Below, in pieces: positions 1 to 6,343 of a DNA stretch of 24,443 bases (position 1 is its first letter; each line of letters begins with the position of its first letter). The stretch covers positions 1-24,443 of IMG/VR virus record IMGVR_UViG_3300029448_000155; one strand, given 5' to 3'. Under the pieces are notes generated by a model. It worked only from the letters and a program-made list of their open reading frames with translations, did not search any database and had not been told where the DNA came from. The translations under genes and the position numbers were made by a program. The stretch is from a virus.

Positions 1-40
1 AGTGGTTATATGCTATTATGTATGTAACCACTCTTTTTAT
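1..40 (+). terminator. Intrinsic terminator at left edge
   Basis: Bases 1-13 pair with bases 20-32 to give a 13-bp stem with two G-U wobbles and a 6-base loop, followed by a run of five T at 34-38. This is the classic form of a factor-independent terminator for plus-strand transcription arriving from the left. The upstream gene lies outside the window, so the stem may extend further left. Confidence 0.7.
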
Positions 41-76
41 ATTAAGTAATACATACAGCAGTTTTGTATGCGTATT

Positions 77-138
77 AGCCTATCTGTGATTAGCAACATC
101 CGAGGTGCGACTAGCGAAGGAATATTCATAGATAGGCT
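77..138 (+). promoter_or_regulatory. Long-stem structured leader element A
   Basis: Bases 77-89 pair with 126-138 in a 13-bp stem containing one G-U pair. It encloses 36 bases and is followed by a T-rich stretch. It lies upstream of the small gene at 186. It could be a second terminator or a 5' untranslated RNA structure. The large enclosed loop and the nearby gene make a leader element at least as likely. Similar long-stem elements recur upstream of other plus-strand genes in this window. Confidence 0.5.
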
Positions 139-185
139 TTTACATTTTTAAAGATTTATAAACAAAAACGAAAGGTAGGAAACTA

Positions 186-356
186 ATGAATAAAGATGAA
201 ATAGATGCATTTGTTTTAAAAAGAATGGATAAAATATGTGATAAATTAATAAAAAACAAAGATTCAATTGATGAAATAGGACTTATGCTTAATACTGTTA
301 AAAGTGAAATGATTAAATTAAAAGCAGAAAATGTAAAATTAAAAATGAGAAAGTGA
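186..356 (+). CDS. Small coiled-coil protein, 56 aa
   Basis: An ATG frame of 56 codons follows a purine-rich ribosome binding site (AGGTAGGA) five bases upstream. The protein is rich in Lys, Glu, Asp, Ile and Leu, with a heptad-like spacing of hydrophobic residues, so it is probably a short helical coiled coil. No enzymatic motif is visible. It is the first gene after terminator 1-40 and structured element A, as expected for a small early phage protein. I do not recognise the family. Confidence 0.6.
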   Translation: MNKDEIDAFVLKRMDKICDKLIKNKDSIDEIGLMLNTVKSEMIKLKAENVKLKMRK

Positions 357-363
357 GGTTTCA

Positions 364-629
364 ACTGTAGAAATAACTATAATATACTAGGGGGATAAGG
401 CAATAGTCTGATTCCCCCAAAGAATTAATAAACTTGCTTACATACCACGGCAGAAGAGAGATAGGTCTAGACGCTCATTATGCAAGTATGTTTATATATA
501 AACTGAGGGTTCTATTAATTATAGAATGGGGGGAGATATACCAGGTACAGAGGTGTAAAAACCAGAAGTCGCTGTATATCGAGGAAAAAGTGTAGGTTTA
601 TATATTAAATAATAAATAAAGGAGATTAA
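364..629 (+). ncRNA. Structured non-coding region, possible RNA
   Basis: This 266-base gap has no convincing reading frame but is dense in potential hairpins. 390-395 pairs with 413-418 (GGGGGA with TCCCCC). A 6-bp pairing of ACTTGC with GCAAGT brackets about 435-490. 510-515 pairs with 521-526 around a 5-base loop. 535-541 pairs with 574-580. It is locally more G-rich than the flanking genes. No tRNA cloverleaf or T-arm consensus is seen. It may be a small structured RNA or a long leader for the genes from 630 onward. I cannot assign a family. Confidence 0.4.
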
Positions 630-743
630 ATGGCAACTATAGGCGAAGTTATTAAACAATGGATGAGTGAATGGAAACACTGTAAAAAGTGCGAATATCA
701 CTACATTAAAGAATGTAATTGTAAAAACAAGGAGACAAAATGA
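630..743 (+). CDS. Tiny Cys-rich protein, 37 aa, possible zinc binder
   Basis: An ATG frame of 37 codons has a good ribosome binding site (AAAGGAG, six bases upstream), and its stop overlaps the ATG of the next gene in an ATGA junction. The protein has CKKC, then His residues, then CNC, a spacing suited to binding one zinc ion. Translational coupling to the next gene supports it as real. It has no recognised family. Confidence 0.6.
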   Translation: MATIGEVIKQWMSEWKHCKKCEYHYIKECNCKNKETK

Positions 744-1030
744 TAATAGAAATGTTTTATGGAGTATTAATGATAATGGTAGAGTTTAGTGGTGATGATG
801 TTCATTACCATAATATTAAACTAAATGAATTAGCATCTGTTAATTTTAGTCAAAGCAGATTAGTATTTACTTATAAAGAAAGCGGGAAACAAGAAGTGAT
901 AGATGTGTTTTCTGACCAAGATTATATAGCATTTGCTAATTGGTGGAAAGATAATAAATACCAAGTTATAGAGTATATGACTACAACAGATACTAGGTAT
1001 ATAGAAAGTAAAACTAGAGAATTAAACTAG
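740..1030 (+). CDS. Hypothetical protein, 96 aa
   Basis: The start overlaps the stop of the preceding tiny gene by four bases, with GGAGAC just upstream, so the two are probably translationally coupled. The N terminus (about residues 1-14) is hydrophobic and Met-rich. The rest is soluble, with predicted beta strands and a Trp-Trp pair near residue 68. It could be a small folded phage protein with a weakly hydrophobic first strand. There is no recognisable domain. It is followed by structured element B. Confidence 0.7.
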   Translation: MIIEMFYGVLMIMVEFSGDDVHYHNIKLNELASVNFSQSRLVFTYKESGKQEVIDVFSDQDYIAFANWWKDNKYQVIEYMTTTDTRYIESKTRELN

Positions 1031-1036
1031 TAAAAT

Positions 1037-1111
1037 TAAGCAAGTGTTGTGTAACTGTGAAGCCACAGCGGATTTTTTTTTCATATTTAGTCCGTGTTTA
1101 GCACTTGCTTA
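1037..1111 (+). promoter_or_regulatory. Structured intergenic element B (junction-like)
   Basis: Bases 1037-1046 and 1102-1111 form a perfect 10-bp closing stem. Inside it, 1055-1059 pairs with 1064-1068 as a small hairpin, and CGGA at 1069-1072 can pair with TCCG at 1091-1094 around a run of nine T. The fold resembles a three-way junction. The hairpin followed by T9 could act as a terminator, but the outer stem would compete with that fold. This alternative pairing is what an attenuator or leader switch would need. Confidence 0.5.
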
Positions 1112-1132
1112 TAATTTAGAAAGGCGGTTAAG

Positions 1133-1294
1133 ATGGATGAGTACAATGACTATCTACTAAGCGTAGTAGATGTAATGATACAAAATAATATAAAGTTAAG
1201 GAGAAATAATGCAAAGAAAAGTAAATCAAAGAATATTCGCAGTGTTAGCAATGTTAACAATATGGATAACAGTTCACACATCAAAAATAGGTGA
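1133..1294 (+). CDS. Possible small protein, 53 aa, overlapping next gene
   Basis: An ATG frame of 53 codons begins eight bases after an AAAGG ribosome binding site and runs 86 bases into the next gene in another frame. The first half looks like a normal acidic helical peptide. The second half, inside the overlap, is low-complexity Lys/Ser/Asn. It may be a real short gene whose tail is unconstrained, or a leader peptide controlling the gene at 1209. Confidence 0.4.
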   Translation: MDEYNDYLLSVVDVMIQNNIKLRRNNAKKSKSKNIRSVSNVNNMDNSSHIKNR

Positions 1295-1562
1295 CATACA
1301 ACCAGATGTCAAAGTATTAAACAGAACTGTTAATTCTATGATGAATAGACTTATAGAATTAGAATCTAAACCTAGTGATACTACAGCTTTTTATAATTTA
1401 TATGAAGAGCAATATAGGTTTATAGAAGGTTTTGAAAGTAGCTCAACTTTTAAAGAGACTTTCAGAAAAATGAGAGCAGAATATGGAGCAGGGTATATCT
1501 TCCATTGGAATGAAGGATTGTTTACAACATATTTTGCAGAAGAAGTTAACGTTAATAAATAA
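1209..1562 (+). CDS. Single-pass membrane-anchored protein, 117 aa
   Basis: The ATG follows a strong AAGGAG site. Residues 1-8 are basic and about 9-23 are hydrophobic, a signal-anchor pattern with no obvious signal peptidase site, so the protein is probably tethered in the inner membrane with the rest outside. The region from about 38 to 70 is helical. The C-terminal part has aromatic residues and no known motif. It ends 18 bases before the Ubl gene, so the two may be cotranscribed. Whether it takes part in the conjugation system is unknown. Confidence 0.7.
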   Translation: MQRKVNQRIFAVLAMLTIWITVHTSKIGDIQPDVKVLNRTVNSMMNRLIELESKPSDTTAFYNLYEEQYRFIEGFESSSTFKETFRKMRAEYGAGYIFHWNEGLFTTYFAEEVNVNK

Positions 1563-1580
1563 AACAGAAAGGGGTTTAAA

Positions 1581-1784
1581 ATGACTATCAAGTTATTATT
1601 AAACGGTGAGTTCGTTTCACAAGACATATCATCTGAAACAGTAGGTGATTTAAGAAATGAACTAAGCATTCCTAGTGATGCTAAAGTAATGGTTCAAGGC
1701 ACAGTTAGAAATAACGACTATGAACTAACAGAAGGTGAAGTTGTTGCTTATGCAAGTAACAATAAAGTAGGCGGACAAGCGTAA
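1581..1784 (+). CDS. Ubiquitin-like modifier precursor (Ubl), 67 aa
   Basis: Likely a beta-grasp protein of the ThiS/MoaD/ubiquitin superfamily. An N-terminal beta hairpin (about 1-16) is followed by a helix (about 19-28), then strands with a hydrophobic core, ending in VGGQA. Gly64-Gly65 matches the diglycine that E1 enzymes adenylate, but here it is followed by Gln66-Ala67, so a protease must expose it. At 67 residues it is shorter than ubiquitin and close to ThiS in size. The ATG has a good site (AAAGGGG). The downstream E2-like, JAB and E1-like genes supply the expected activating, transferring and trimming partners. ThiS and MoaD usually end at the diglycine and sit with biosynthetic genes. 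No such genes are seen here, so a protein modifier is favoured over a sulfur carrier. Confidence 0.8.
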   Translation: MTIKLLLNGEFVSQDISSETVGDLRNELSIPSDAKVMVQGTVRNNDYELTEGEVVAYASNNKVGGQA

Positions 1785-1795
1785 TAATTACGCTT
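1777..1795 (+). promoter_or_regulatory. Hairpin over the Ubl stop codon
   Basis: A perfect 8-bp inverted repeat with a 3-base loop includes the last codons and the stop of the Ubl gene. No T-run follows, so it is not a typical terminator. It could act as a 3' stability element or RNA-processing site that lets the Ubl message accumulate over the genes behind it. Conjugation systems need more modifier than enzyme, so this is plausible, but it is inferred only. Confidence 0.5.
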
Positions 1796-1803
1796 AATTA
1801 ACT

Positions 1804-1865
1804 TTAAATGCGGTAGATATGCTTTTAGCTATTATAAACACATCTAGCGGGTCTATCGCATTTAA
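1804..1865 (+). promoter_or_regulatory. Long-stem structured element C before E2-like gene
   Basis: Bases 1804-1817 pair with 1852-1865 in a 14-bp stem with one G-U pair, enclosing 34 bases. It lies immediately upstream of the ribosome binding site of the 510-aa gene. With the hairpin at 1777-1795 it fills the 111-base gap between the Ubl and E2-like genes. No T-run follows. It resembles elements A, B and D in layout. Confidence 0.5.
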
Positions 1866-1895
1866 TTAAACAGAGATTAAATAAAGGAGAATATA

Positions 1896-3428
1896 ATGGA
1901 AGACAAAGAGATTAAATATTTTAATGGAAATTGTGATGTAACAGTTAAAAGTATATCAGAACTTAATTTCTTAAATCAAGAAGAAATAAACAATTTGGCT
2001 ACTGGACCTCAAGATTTATTTTATGAAAAGCTAGATTATGTTAATAGAACTTTAGAATCTAATACTGGTTTTACTATTGATGTAACAAATAAATGGAACT
2101 GGAAACCAAAAACTTATGATAAAATGAAGAAATTATTGTATAAAAGACTTTATTTACATAAGAAAACAAATGGTTTAGATAATTTAGTAAACAGAACTGT
2201 TGATAGAGTTAATTATGTTAATTACATACAAAGAATAGTATCAGATATGGAATTTGAAAGACATAGACTTAAAAGATTAGGTGTTTCTAAAGATGTTGAT
2301 GTTGATGTATTTAAAGAAAAAGTAAAAACATTTACAGAATCTATAATCAAACAATGTAACGCAGTTTATGAAGCAACTGGGAAAAGAGTTTCAATAACAC
2401 CTTATTTTGACAAAATAACAAACAGAAATCCTAAACTGTACTATGATATTAAAATGAGTGAATTAGTGTTAAGTGTATTTGATGGTGAAAAATTAATTCA
2501 AGAAATAGAATTACCTCAATTGCATTTAATATTTTATATTGAACTTAGAAGAAAGTTAGGAACAAATAATGTTAATTTTAGTTCTTGTGGTACAACTGAT
2601 TCAATGTTAAAACTAAATCATCCATATATAGCAGTTAGAGGATATGATTATGGTAGTGTATGTCTTGATAAATATTTTGAAGATGTTAACAAAGCTTTGA
2701 AAAATAATGATGTAATAAATGCAGCATTTGTTTTATTGCAATGGGCTCAATATTATAATATTAAACATTCAAATCCGTATCATCAGCCGCATATGTCACA
2801 TATTGGTATGCCAGAATCATTTAGCAAAGAATATGTTGCATGTCAATCAAAAAGTGCAGTATTGCATCATACAGAAAGAGTTTTAAATAAATTTGCTAAT
2901 AATCTAGATTTAAATCAAGAAGATAAAGCTGAATTTATTGTAAAATCTTACGATGATATTAAATGTCAATTTAGAGATACTTCTAGTCATTATATCAAAA
3001 ACAAAGCAATAATAAATCTTTTAAGTAGTGAAGAAGGATTTAAATTGCAAGCTCTAGTTCTTACAATGACAGAATATTACACTGATTTAGTTGACAAAAT
3101 GGAAATTGTTAATGAAGAGTCTATGAGTCCAATATGTTCAGATATAAGAAGTTATTTTAGTTTAACTGTTCCTTATTGGTCTGCTTTTGATTCAGAAAAT
3201 GTATTTAACAGAGAATTAATGTATAATACAATTTTTGATAGATTATATCATTTCTTGTTTAATTATCAAATTGAATGCAAAGATTTCTTTTATTTAGATA
3301 GTGTAATACAATGGTTTGAAGATAAAAGATTGATTGAAAAAGAAAAGACAAATAATGATTCAGTTAACACAACAAAAACAATAGAGGAATTAACTAAAAC
3401 GTGGGCTTATAGCTCAGAAAGGGGATAA
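1896..3428 (+). CDS. E2-like ubiquitin-conjugating protein (putative), 510 aa
   Basis: A candidate E2-like transferase that would accept the Ubl from the E1-like enzyme on a Cys and pass it to a target. The core is about residues 180-300. A beta-meander-like stretch (about 181-213) is followed by a His242-Pro243 pair, then G-x-VCLD with Cys256, then a helix ending in LLQW (Trp283) and an Asn-Pro segment. This matches the order HPN...G-x-(I/V)CLD...LL...P in E2 enzymes, with a His-to-Cys spacing of 14 residues rather than about 10. At 510 aa it is far longer than a 150-aa E2. Long helical regions flank the core and have no recognised domain. The ATG has a strong AAAGGAG site. It lies between the Ubl and JAB genes, one base from the JAB start. 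The call rests on motif and context together, and structure prediction would be decisive. Confidence 0.62.
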   Translation: MEDKEIKYFNGNCDVTVKSISELNFLNQEEINNLATGPQDLFYEKLDYVNRTLESNTGFTIDVTNKWNWKPKTYDKMKKLLYKRLYLHKKTNGLDNLVNRTVDRVNYVNYIQRIVSDMEFERHRLKRLGVSKDVDVDVFKEKVKTFTESIIKQCNAVYEATGKRVSITPYFDKITNRNPKLYYDIKMSELVLSVFDGEKLIQEIELPQLHLIFYIELRRKLGTNNVNFSSCGTTDSMLKLNHPYIAVRGYDYGSVCLDKYFEDVNKALKNNDVINAAFVLLQWAQYYNIKHSNPYHQPHMSHIGMPESFSKEYVACQSKSAVLHHTERVLNKFANNLDLNQEDKAEFIVKSYDDIKCQFRDTSSHYIKNKAIINLLSSEEGFKLQALVLTMTEYYTDLVDKMEIVNEESMSPICSDIRSYFSLTVPYWSAFDSENVFNRELMYNTIFDRLYHFLFNYQIECKDFFYLDSVIQWFEDKRLIEKEKTNNDSVNTTKTIEELTKTWAYSSERG

Positions 3429-3429
3429 A

Positions 3430-4335
3430 ATGGATTTAAAAGATATGTTTTATATATCTGAAAAAGACTGGTATAAACTTCAAGGATGGGCTACAATAGC
3501 TTATGAAAAAGACAAGAATGAAATATCAGGATTAATGACAGCAATACCGCAAGAAGATGGTAGAATATTAATAAGCAATGTAGAAATATTAAAACAAGAA
3601 AACAGTGCTACTAATACAGAACTTGATGGTGAAGCTGTTACTGAATACATGATGAAATATGGTATGAAGTATAATAATCCTAATATGAAATTTGTATGGT
3701 GGCATTCACATCATACAATGGGAGCATTCTGGTCTGGAACAGATACTAATGAAATAGAAGCTTGGAAAAATACAAGTTATTCTCTTGCTTTAGTTATTAA
3801 TCTTAAAGAAGAATATCTGTTTAGAGTTAGCTTCTGGCAAAATAGCGGTTTACCTATAGAACAACACGTAGATACTACTCTTACGATAGAAAGAGAAGTA
3901 CCAAAAATAAATATTACAAAAGCTATGGAAAAGCAGTATGAAAAGCTTTGTGATAATAAAGTTACTATGGTTAACCGTAATTGGCAAATGAATCAAGTTA
4001 ACTTATGGAATCAACAAAAAGATAAACACAAACACGAAGATAACTATGCTTTATTACTAGAAGCTGTAGAATCATTGCAAGATGATTTTGTATCTGGAAC
4101 AATAAAGTATGTTGATTTCAAAAAAGAGATTGTCACACTTAATAAACAAGCAAAAGAAAGAAAGCTTCCATTTAAGGTAAAAACATTTACAGAACCAGCT
4201 GGAGAAGTTTTAAATCTGTTAATGACTAAAATGCCAGATGAGCTTATTGAGTTTGATAACAATAAAATCAAAAACGAGTTGGAAAGAGCATTAGACCCTT
4301 TTCAACATAAATGGGGAGGTATGTATGGCTATTAA
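3430..4335 (+). CDS. JAB/JAMM metalloprotease (Ubl-processing or deconjugating), 301 aa
   Basis: The zinc-dependent JAB/MPN isopeptidase motif is complete: Glu31, then His92-Ser93-His94, seven residues, Ser102, two residues, Asp105. This is the exact E...HSH-x7-S-x2-D pattern of active JAMM enzymes. The family cleaves after the Gly-Gly of ubiquitin-like proteins, so it could remove Gln-Ala from the Ubl precursor and also cut conjugates. Residues 1-150 form the domain. About 155-301 is a helical, charged extension without a known motif, perhaps for substrate or partner binding. The start is one base after the E2-like stop and the end overlaps the E1-like gene by 11 bases, so the three are probably translationally coupled. 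JAB domains also occur in phage tail-assembly peptidases, but no NlpC/P60 domain is present here. Confidence 0.88.
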   Translation: MDLKDMFYISEKDWYKLQGWATIAYEKDKNEISGLMTAIPQEDGRILISNVEILKQENSATNTELDGEAVTEYMMKYGMKYNNPNMKFVWWHSHHTMGAFWSGTDTNEIEAWKNTSYSLALVINLKEEYLFRVSFWQNSGLPIEQHVDTTLTIEREVPKINITKAMEKQYEKLCDNKVTMVNRNWQMNQVNLWNQQKDKHKHEDNYALLLEAVESLQDDFVSGTIKYVDFKKEIVTLNKQAKERKLPFKVKTFTEPAGEVLNLLMTKMPDELIEFDNNKIKNELERALDPFQHKWGGMYGY

Positions 4336-4990
4336 TATGCGTTCAAGAGGTCTTGTAGACAACTTAAATGAATTTAATTATCATATACTAGGTTGCGGTG
4401 CTATAGGTAGTGCCGCAGCTACCCAATTAGTTAGAATGGGTGCAGAAAACTTCTGTTTGTATGATAATGACAAAGTTGATACAGGAAATGTAGGTGTTTC
4501 ACAATATACATTGTATGATGTAGGTCATGCAAAAGTTGATATGTTAAAATCTAAAATATTAGATATTAATGATTCAGCTGAGGTAATGTGTGACGATAAA
4601 TTGTTTGACAATTATATCTATATGAATAGTAATGATATAATTATTCTAGGTTTTGATAGTATGAAATCTAGATTACAAGCAGTCAAAGCAATAATGGGGT
4701 GGCGTGAAAGTATGCCACTAGCTCTTATAGATGGTCGAATGGGAGCTGAACATTATCAACAATATGTTATACTAAGGCCTACATTGGCAAAGTATAAAGA
4801 AATATGGTACAGCGATGATGAAGGTAGCGAAGAACCTTGTAATATGAAGGCGACAAGCTATTGTAGTAATATGTCTGGTAGTTTTATTGCTAATGCTGTA
4901 AGAAAGTTGGTTACTGTTCAACCATTTGAGGAGTTTTTATCATTCCATTTTCCAACAATGTGTATAGATAAAAATACCTTGGTTAGATAG
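4325..4990 (+). CDS. ThiF/MoeB/E1-like Ubl-activating enzyme, 221 aa
   Basis: A Rossmann-type adenylating enzyme. Gly23-Cys-Gly-Ala-Ile-Gly28 is the nucleotide-binding loop. Asp47-x-Asp49 follows strand 2, with Asn55, Gln60 and Lys70 downstream. Asp111-x4-Arg116 matches the second ATP/Mg site. Near the C terminus, EPC (Cys172) and a second Cys180 precede a helix, in the position of the catalytic Cys in many bacterial E1-like proteins. The usual NxxRQ segment lacks Arg, and no CxxC zinc pairs are seen, so it is a divergent, minimal form. It would adenylate the Ubl C terminus and perhaps form a thioester for transfer to the E2-like protein. Its GGGAGGT ribosome site lies inside the JAB gene, and the genes overlap by 11 bases. 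Confidence 0.88.
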   Translation: MAINMRSRGLVDNLNEFNYHILGCGAIGSAAATQLVRMGAENFCLYDNDKVDTGNVGVSQYTLYDVGHAKVDMLKSKILDINDSAEVMCDDKLFDNYIYMNSNDIIILGFDSMKSRLQAVKAIMGWRESMPLALIDGRMGAEHYQQYVILRPTLAKYKEIWYSDDEGSEEPCNMKATSYCSNMSGSFIANAVRKLVTVQPFEEFLSFHFPTMCIDKNTLVR

Positions 4991-5007
4991 AATAAATGTT
5001 GTAATAT

Positions 5008-5045
5008 AATGGGCTGGCTGAAATAATCTAAAGAGCCAGTCCATT
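5008..5045 (+). promoter_or_regulatory. Stem-loop E after E1-like gene
   Basis: Bases 5008-5019 pair with 5034-5045 in a GC-rich 12-bp stem with one G-U pair and a 14-base loop. It separates the conjugation cassette from the recombination genes. There is no clean T-run, only scattered T, so it may be a weak terminator, an RNA-processing site or a 5' stabiliser for the next gene. It ends about 12 bases before the ribosome binding site at 5070. Confidence 0.55.
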
Positions 5046-5069
5046 TCACTTTAAAATAGGAGAATAAAA

Positions 5070-5744
5070 ATGGCGTTAAAAAAAGTCAAAAGGAAAGCTG
5101 TCTCTCAGAATCCAAAAACAATGCTATTATATGGAGCACCAAAAGTAGGTAAAACTACTGCTTTAAGTCAATTAGATGATTGTTTAATAATTGATACAGA
5201 AGGTGGTGCAAATATGATAGATGGATATGTAGAAACAGTAAATAGTAGAGAAGACCTAATAAAGTTATTAAAAGAGGCTAAAGAAGGCCACGAGTTTAAG
5301 TATGCTGCAATAGATACTATAGACAAAATAGCTGTATGGGCAGAAAAAGCAGTATGTGAAGAAGAACAAGTATCAGCTGTACAAGACTTAGCATTTGGCA
5401 AAGGTTTTGCTATGGTTAGAGAAAAAGTTCTTAATACAGTAAACATACTAAAAGAGATATTTCCTCATGTGATAATAATCGGACATAGGAAATGGGCTAG
5501 AGCTGTTGTAGACAGTAAAGCTATAGTTGAGCCAGAAAGCTTGGATTTAACAGGAAAGTTAAAGAACATGTTAATGGCAGATTGTGATGCTATAGGTTAC
5601 GTTTACAGAGATGATGAAAAAGGTAAGTTAATGGTATCATTTCAAGCTAATGAAGCCTTAGAAGCAGGTAGTAGAAGTCCTCATTTGAGAGGCAAAGAGA
5701 TAGAGTTAACATGGAATAATATATATAAAAAGGAGAGTAAATAA
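5070..5744 (+). CDS. Sak4-like RecA-fold ATPase (AAA_24 type), 224 aa
   Basis: A phage single-domain P-loop ATPase. The Walker A motif is G-A-P-K-V-G-K-T-T at residues 22-30. The strand IIDTEGG at about 40-46 and the Walker B-like strand YAAIDT with Asp82 follow, and a motif IIIGHRKWA lies in the middle. Length and motif layout match the AAA_24/Sak4 group, which are RecA-like single-strand annealing or recombination proteins often found beside a single-stranded DNA-binding protein. That fits the next gene, which begins at its stop codon. It probably works in replication and recombination with the primase-helicase downstream. The ATG follows an AGGAG site. Assignment to Sak4 rather than a related phage NTPase is inferred. 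Confidence 0.78.
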   Translation: MALKKVKRKAVSQNPKTMLLYGAPKVGKTTALSQLDDCLIIDTEGGANMIDGYVETVNSREDLIKLLKEAKEGHEFKYAAIDTIDKIAVWAEKAVCEEEQVSAVQDLAFGKGFAMVREKVLNTVNILKEIFPHVIIIGHRKWARAVVDSKAIVEPESLDLTGKLKNMLMADCDAIGYVYRDDEKGKLMVSFQANEALEAGSRSPHLRGKEIELTWNNIYKKESK

Positions 5745-6343
5745 TGGCGATATTTAAACCAGAGATGAAAAGCGGTAGTTATTCTAATTTCACAGGTATA
5801 TGTGAATTTGGAATACTAGAATTCAAAAACAGGTCAGGTGAGTTTGATTGGGCTGATTTGTTTATTGAAGTATCAGTTAAACAAAAAGGAAGTGATTTTG
5901 ACAGACCATTGGCTATTAAAGGGTCTTTCGACAAAGTAGGTGGAAAGATTACAGGTGGTAATGGTTTAACAAGACTGTATCATTTCTTTGACCAAATAGG
6001 TTGTGATGCTGGTATTAACGTAGATGGTGGTTGGGAAACAGCTAATGGCGAAGAAATTAAAGATATAGAAAAATATCTTAATGATAATTTTGTTGTTGGT
6101 AACGGAACAGATACACCTGATTTAAATTACTTAGGTTATTTCTACAAAGAACAGCCTAAAGTTCCAGGTGGCAAAGCATATACTAGAGTTTTATCTAAAG
6201 TATACAAAAATGCTACAGAGAACAAAGCTAAGTTAGAAGATGATGTTCAATGGATGAAATCTAAAGGATATTTAAAAGAGTTTGTAGAAGGTGATACTGC
6301 AAGTCAACCAACTATGGACCAGAGTGCTTTAGGTAATCTATAA
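5744..6343 (+). CDS. Probable ssDNA-binding-like protein, 199 aa
   Basis: The start codon shares a base with the stop of the Sak4-like gene, and its own end overlaps the primase-helicase start in the same way, so all three are coupled. The N-terminal 90 residues alternate hydrophobic and polar residues like a beta barrel, with several aromatics. The middle (about 95-145) has an acidic helix. The C-terminal tail is polar. No catalytic motif is present. Phage Sak4 proteins often travel with an SSB, so an OB-fold DNA-binding role is a reasonable guess from position and strand pattern. The sequence alone does not prove it. Confidence 0.55.
   Translation: MAIFKPEMKSGSYSNFTGICEFGILEFKNRSGEFDWADLFIEVSVKQKGSDFDRPLAIKGSFDKVGGKITGGNGLTRLYHFFDQIGCDAGINVDGGWETANGEEIKDIEKYLNDNFVVGNGTDTPDLNYLGYFYKEQPKVPGGKAYTRVLSKVYKNATENKAKLEDDVQWMKSKGYLKEFVEGDTASQPTMDQSALGNL

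Noticed and set aside
68-151. A 27-codon ATG frame across structured element A
   Set aside because: It has no ribosome binding site and coincides with a stem-loop, so the RNA structure explains the sequence better.
364-629. tRNA gene or CRISPR array in the left non-coding region
   Set aside because: No acceptor stem or T-arm consensus and no regularly spaced direct repeats were found.
1069-1081. Hairpin plus T9 in element B as a simple terminator
   Set aside because: The hairpin is only 5 bp and four bases from the T-run, and an outer 10-bp stem encloses it. Kept as a possible attenuator, not called as a terminator.
3430-4335. Tail-assembly peptidase of the lambda gpK kind
   Set aside because: The protein has no NlpC/P60 domain, lies in the replication-side block and is coupled to an E1-like gene.
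1581-4990. Thiamine or molybdopterin biosynthesis genes (ThiS/ThiF or MoaD/MoeB)
   Set aside because: No other biosynthetic gene is present, the Ubl has residues after Gly-Gly, and JAB and E2-like partners indicate protein conjugation.
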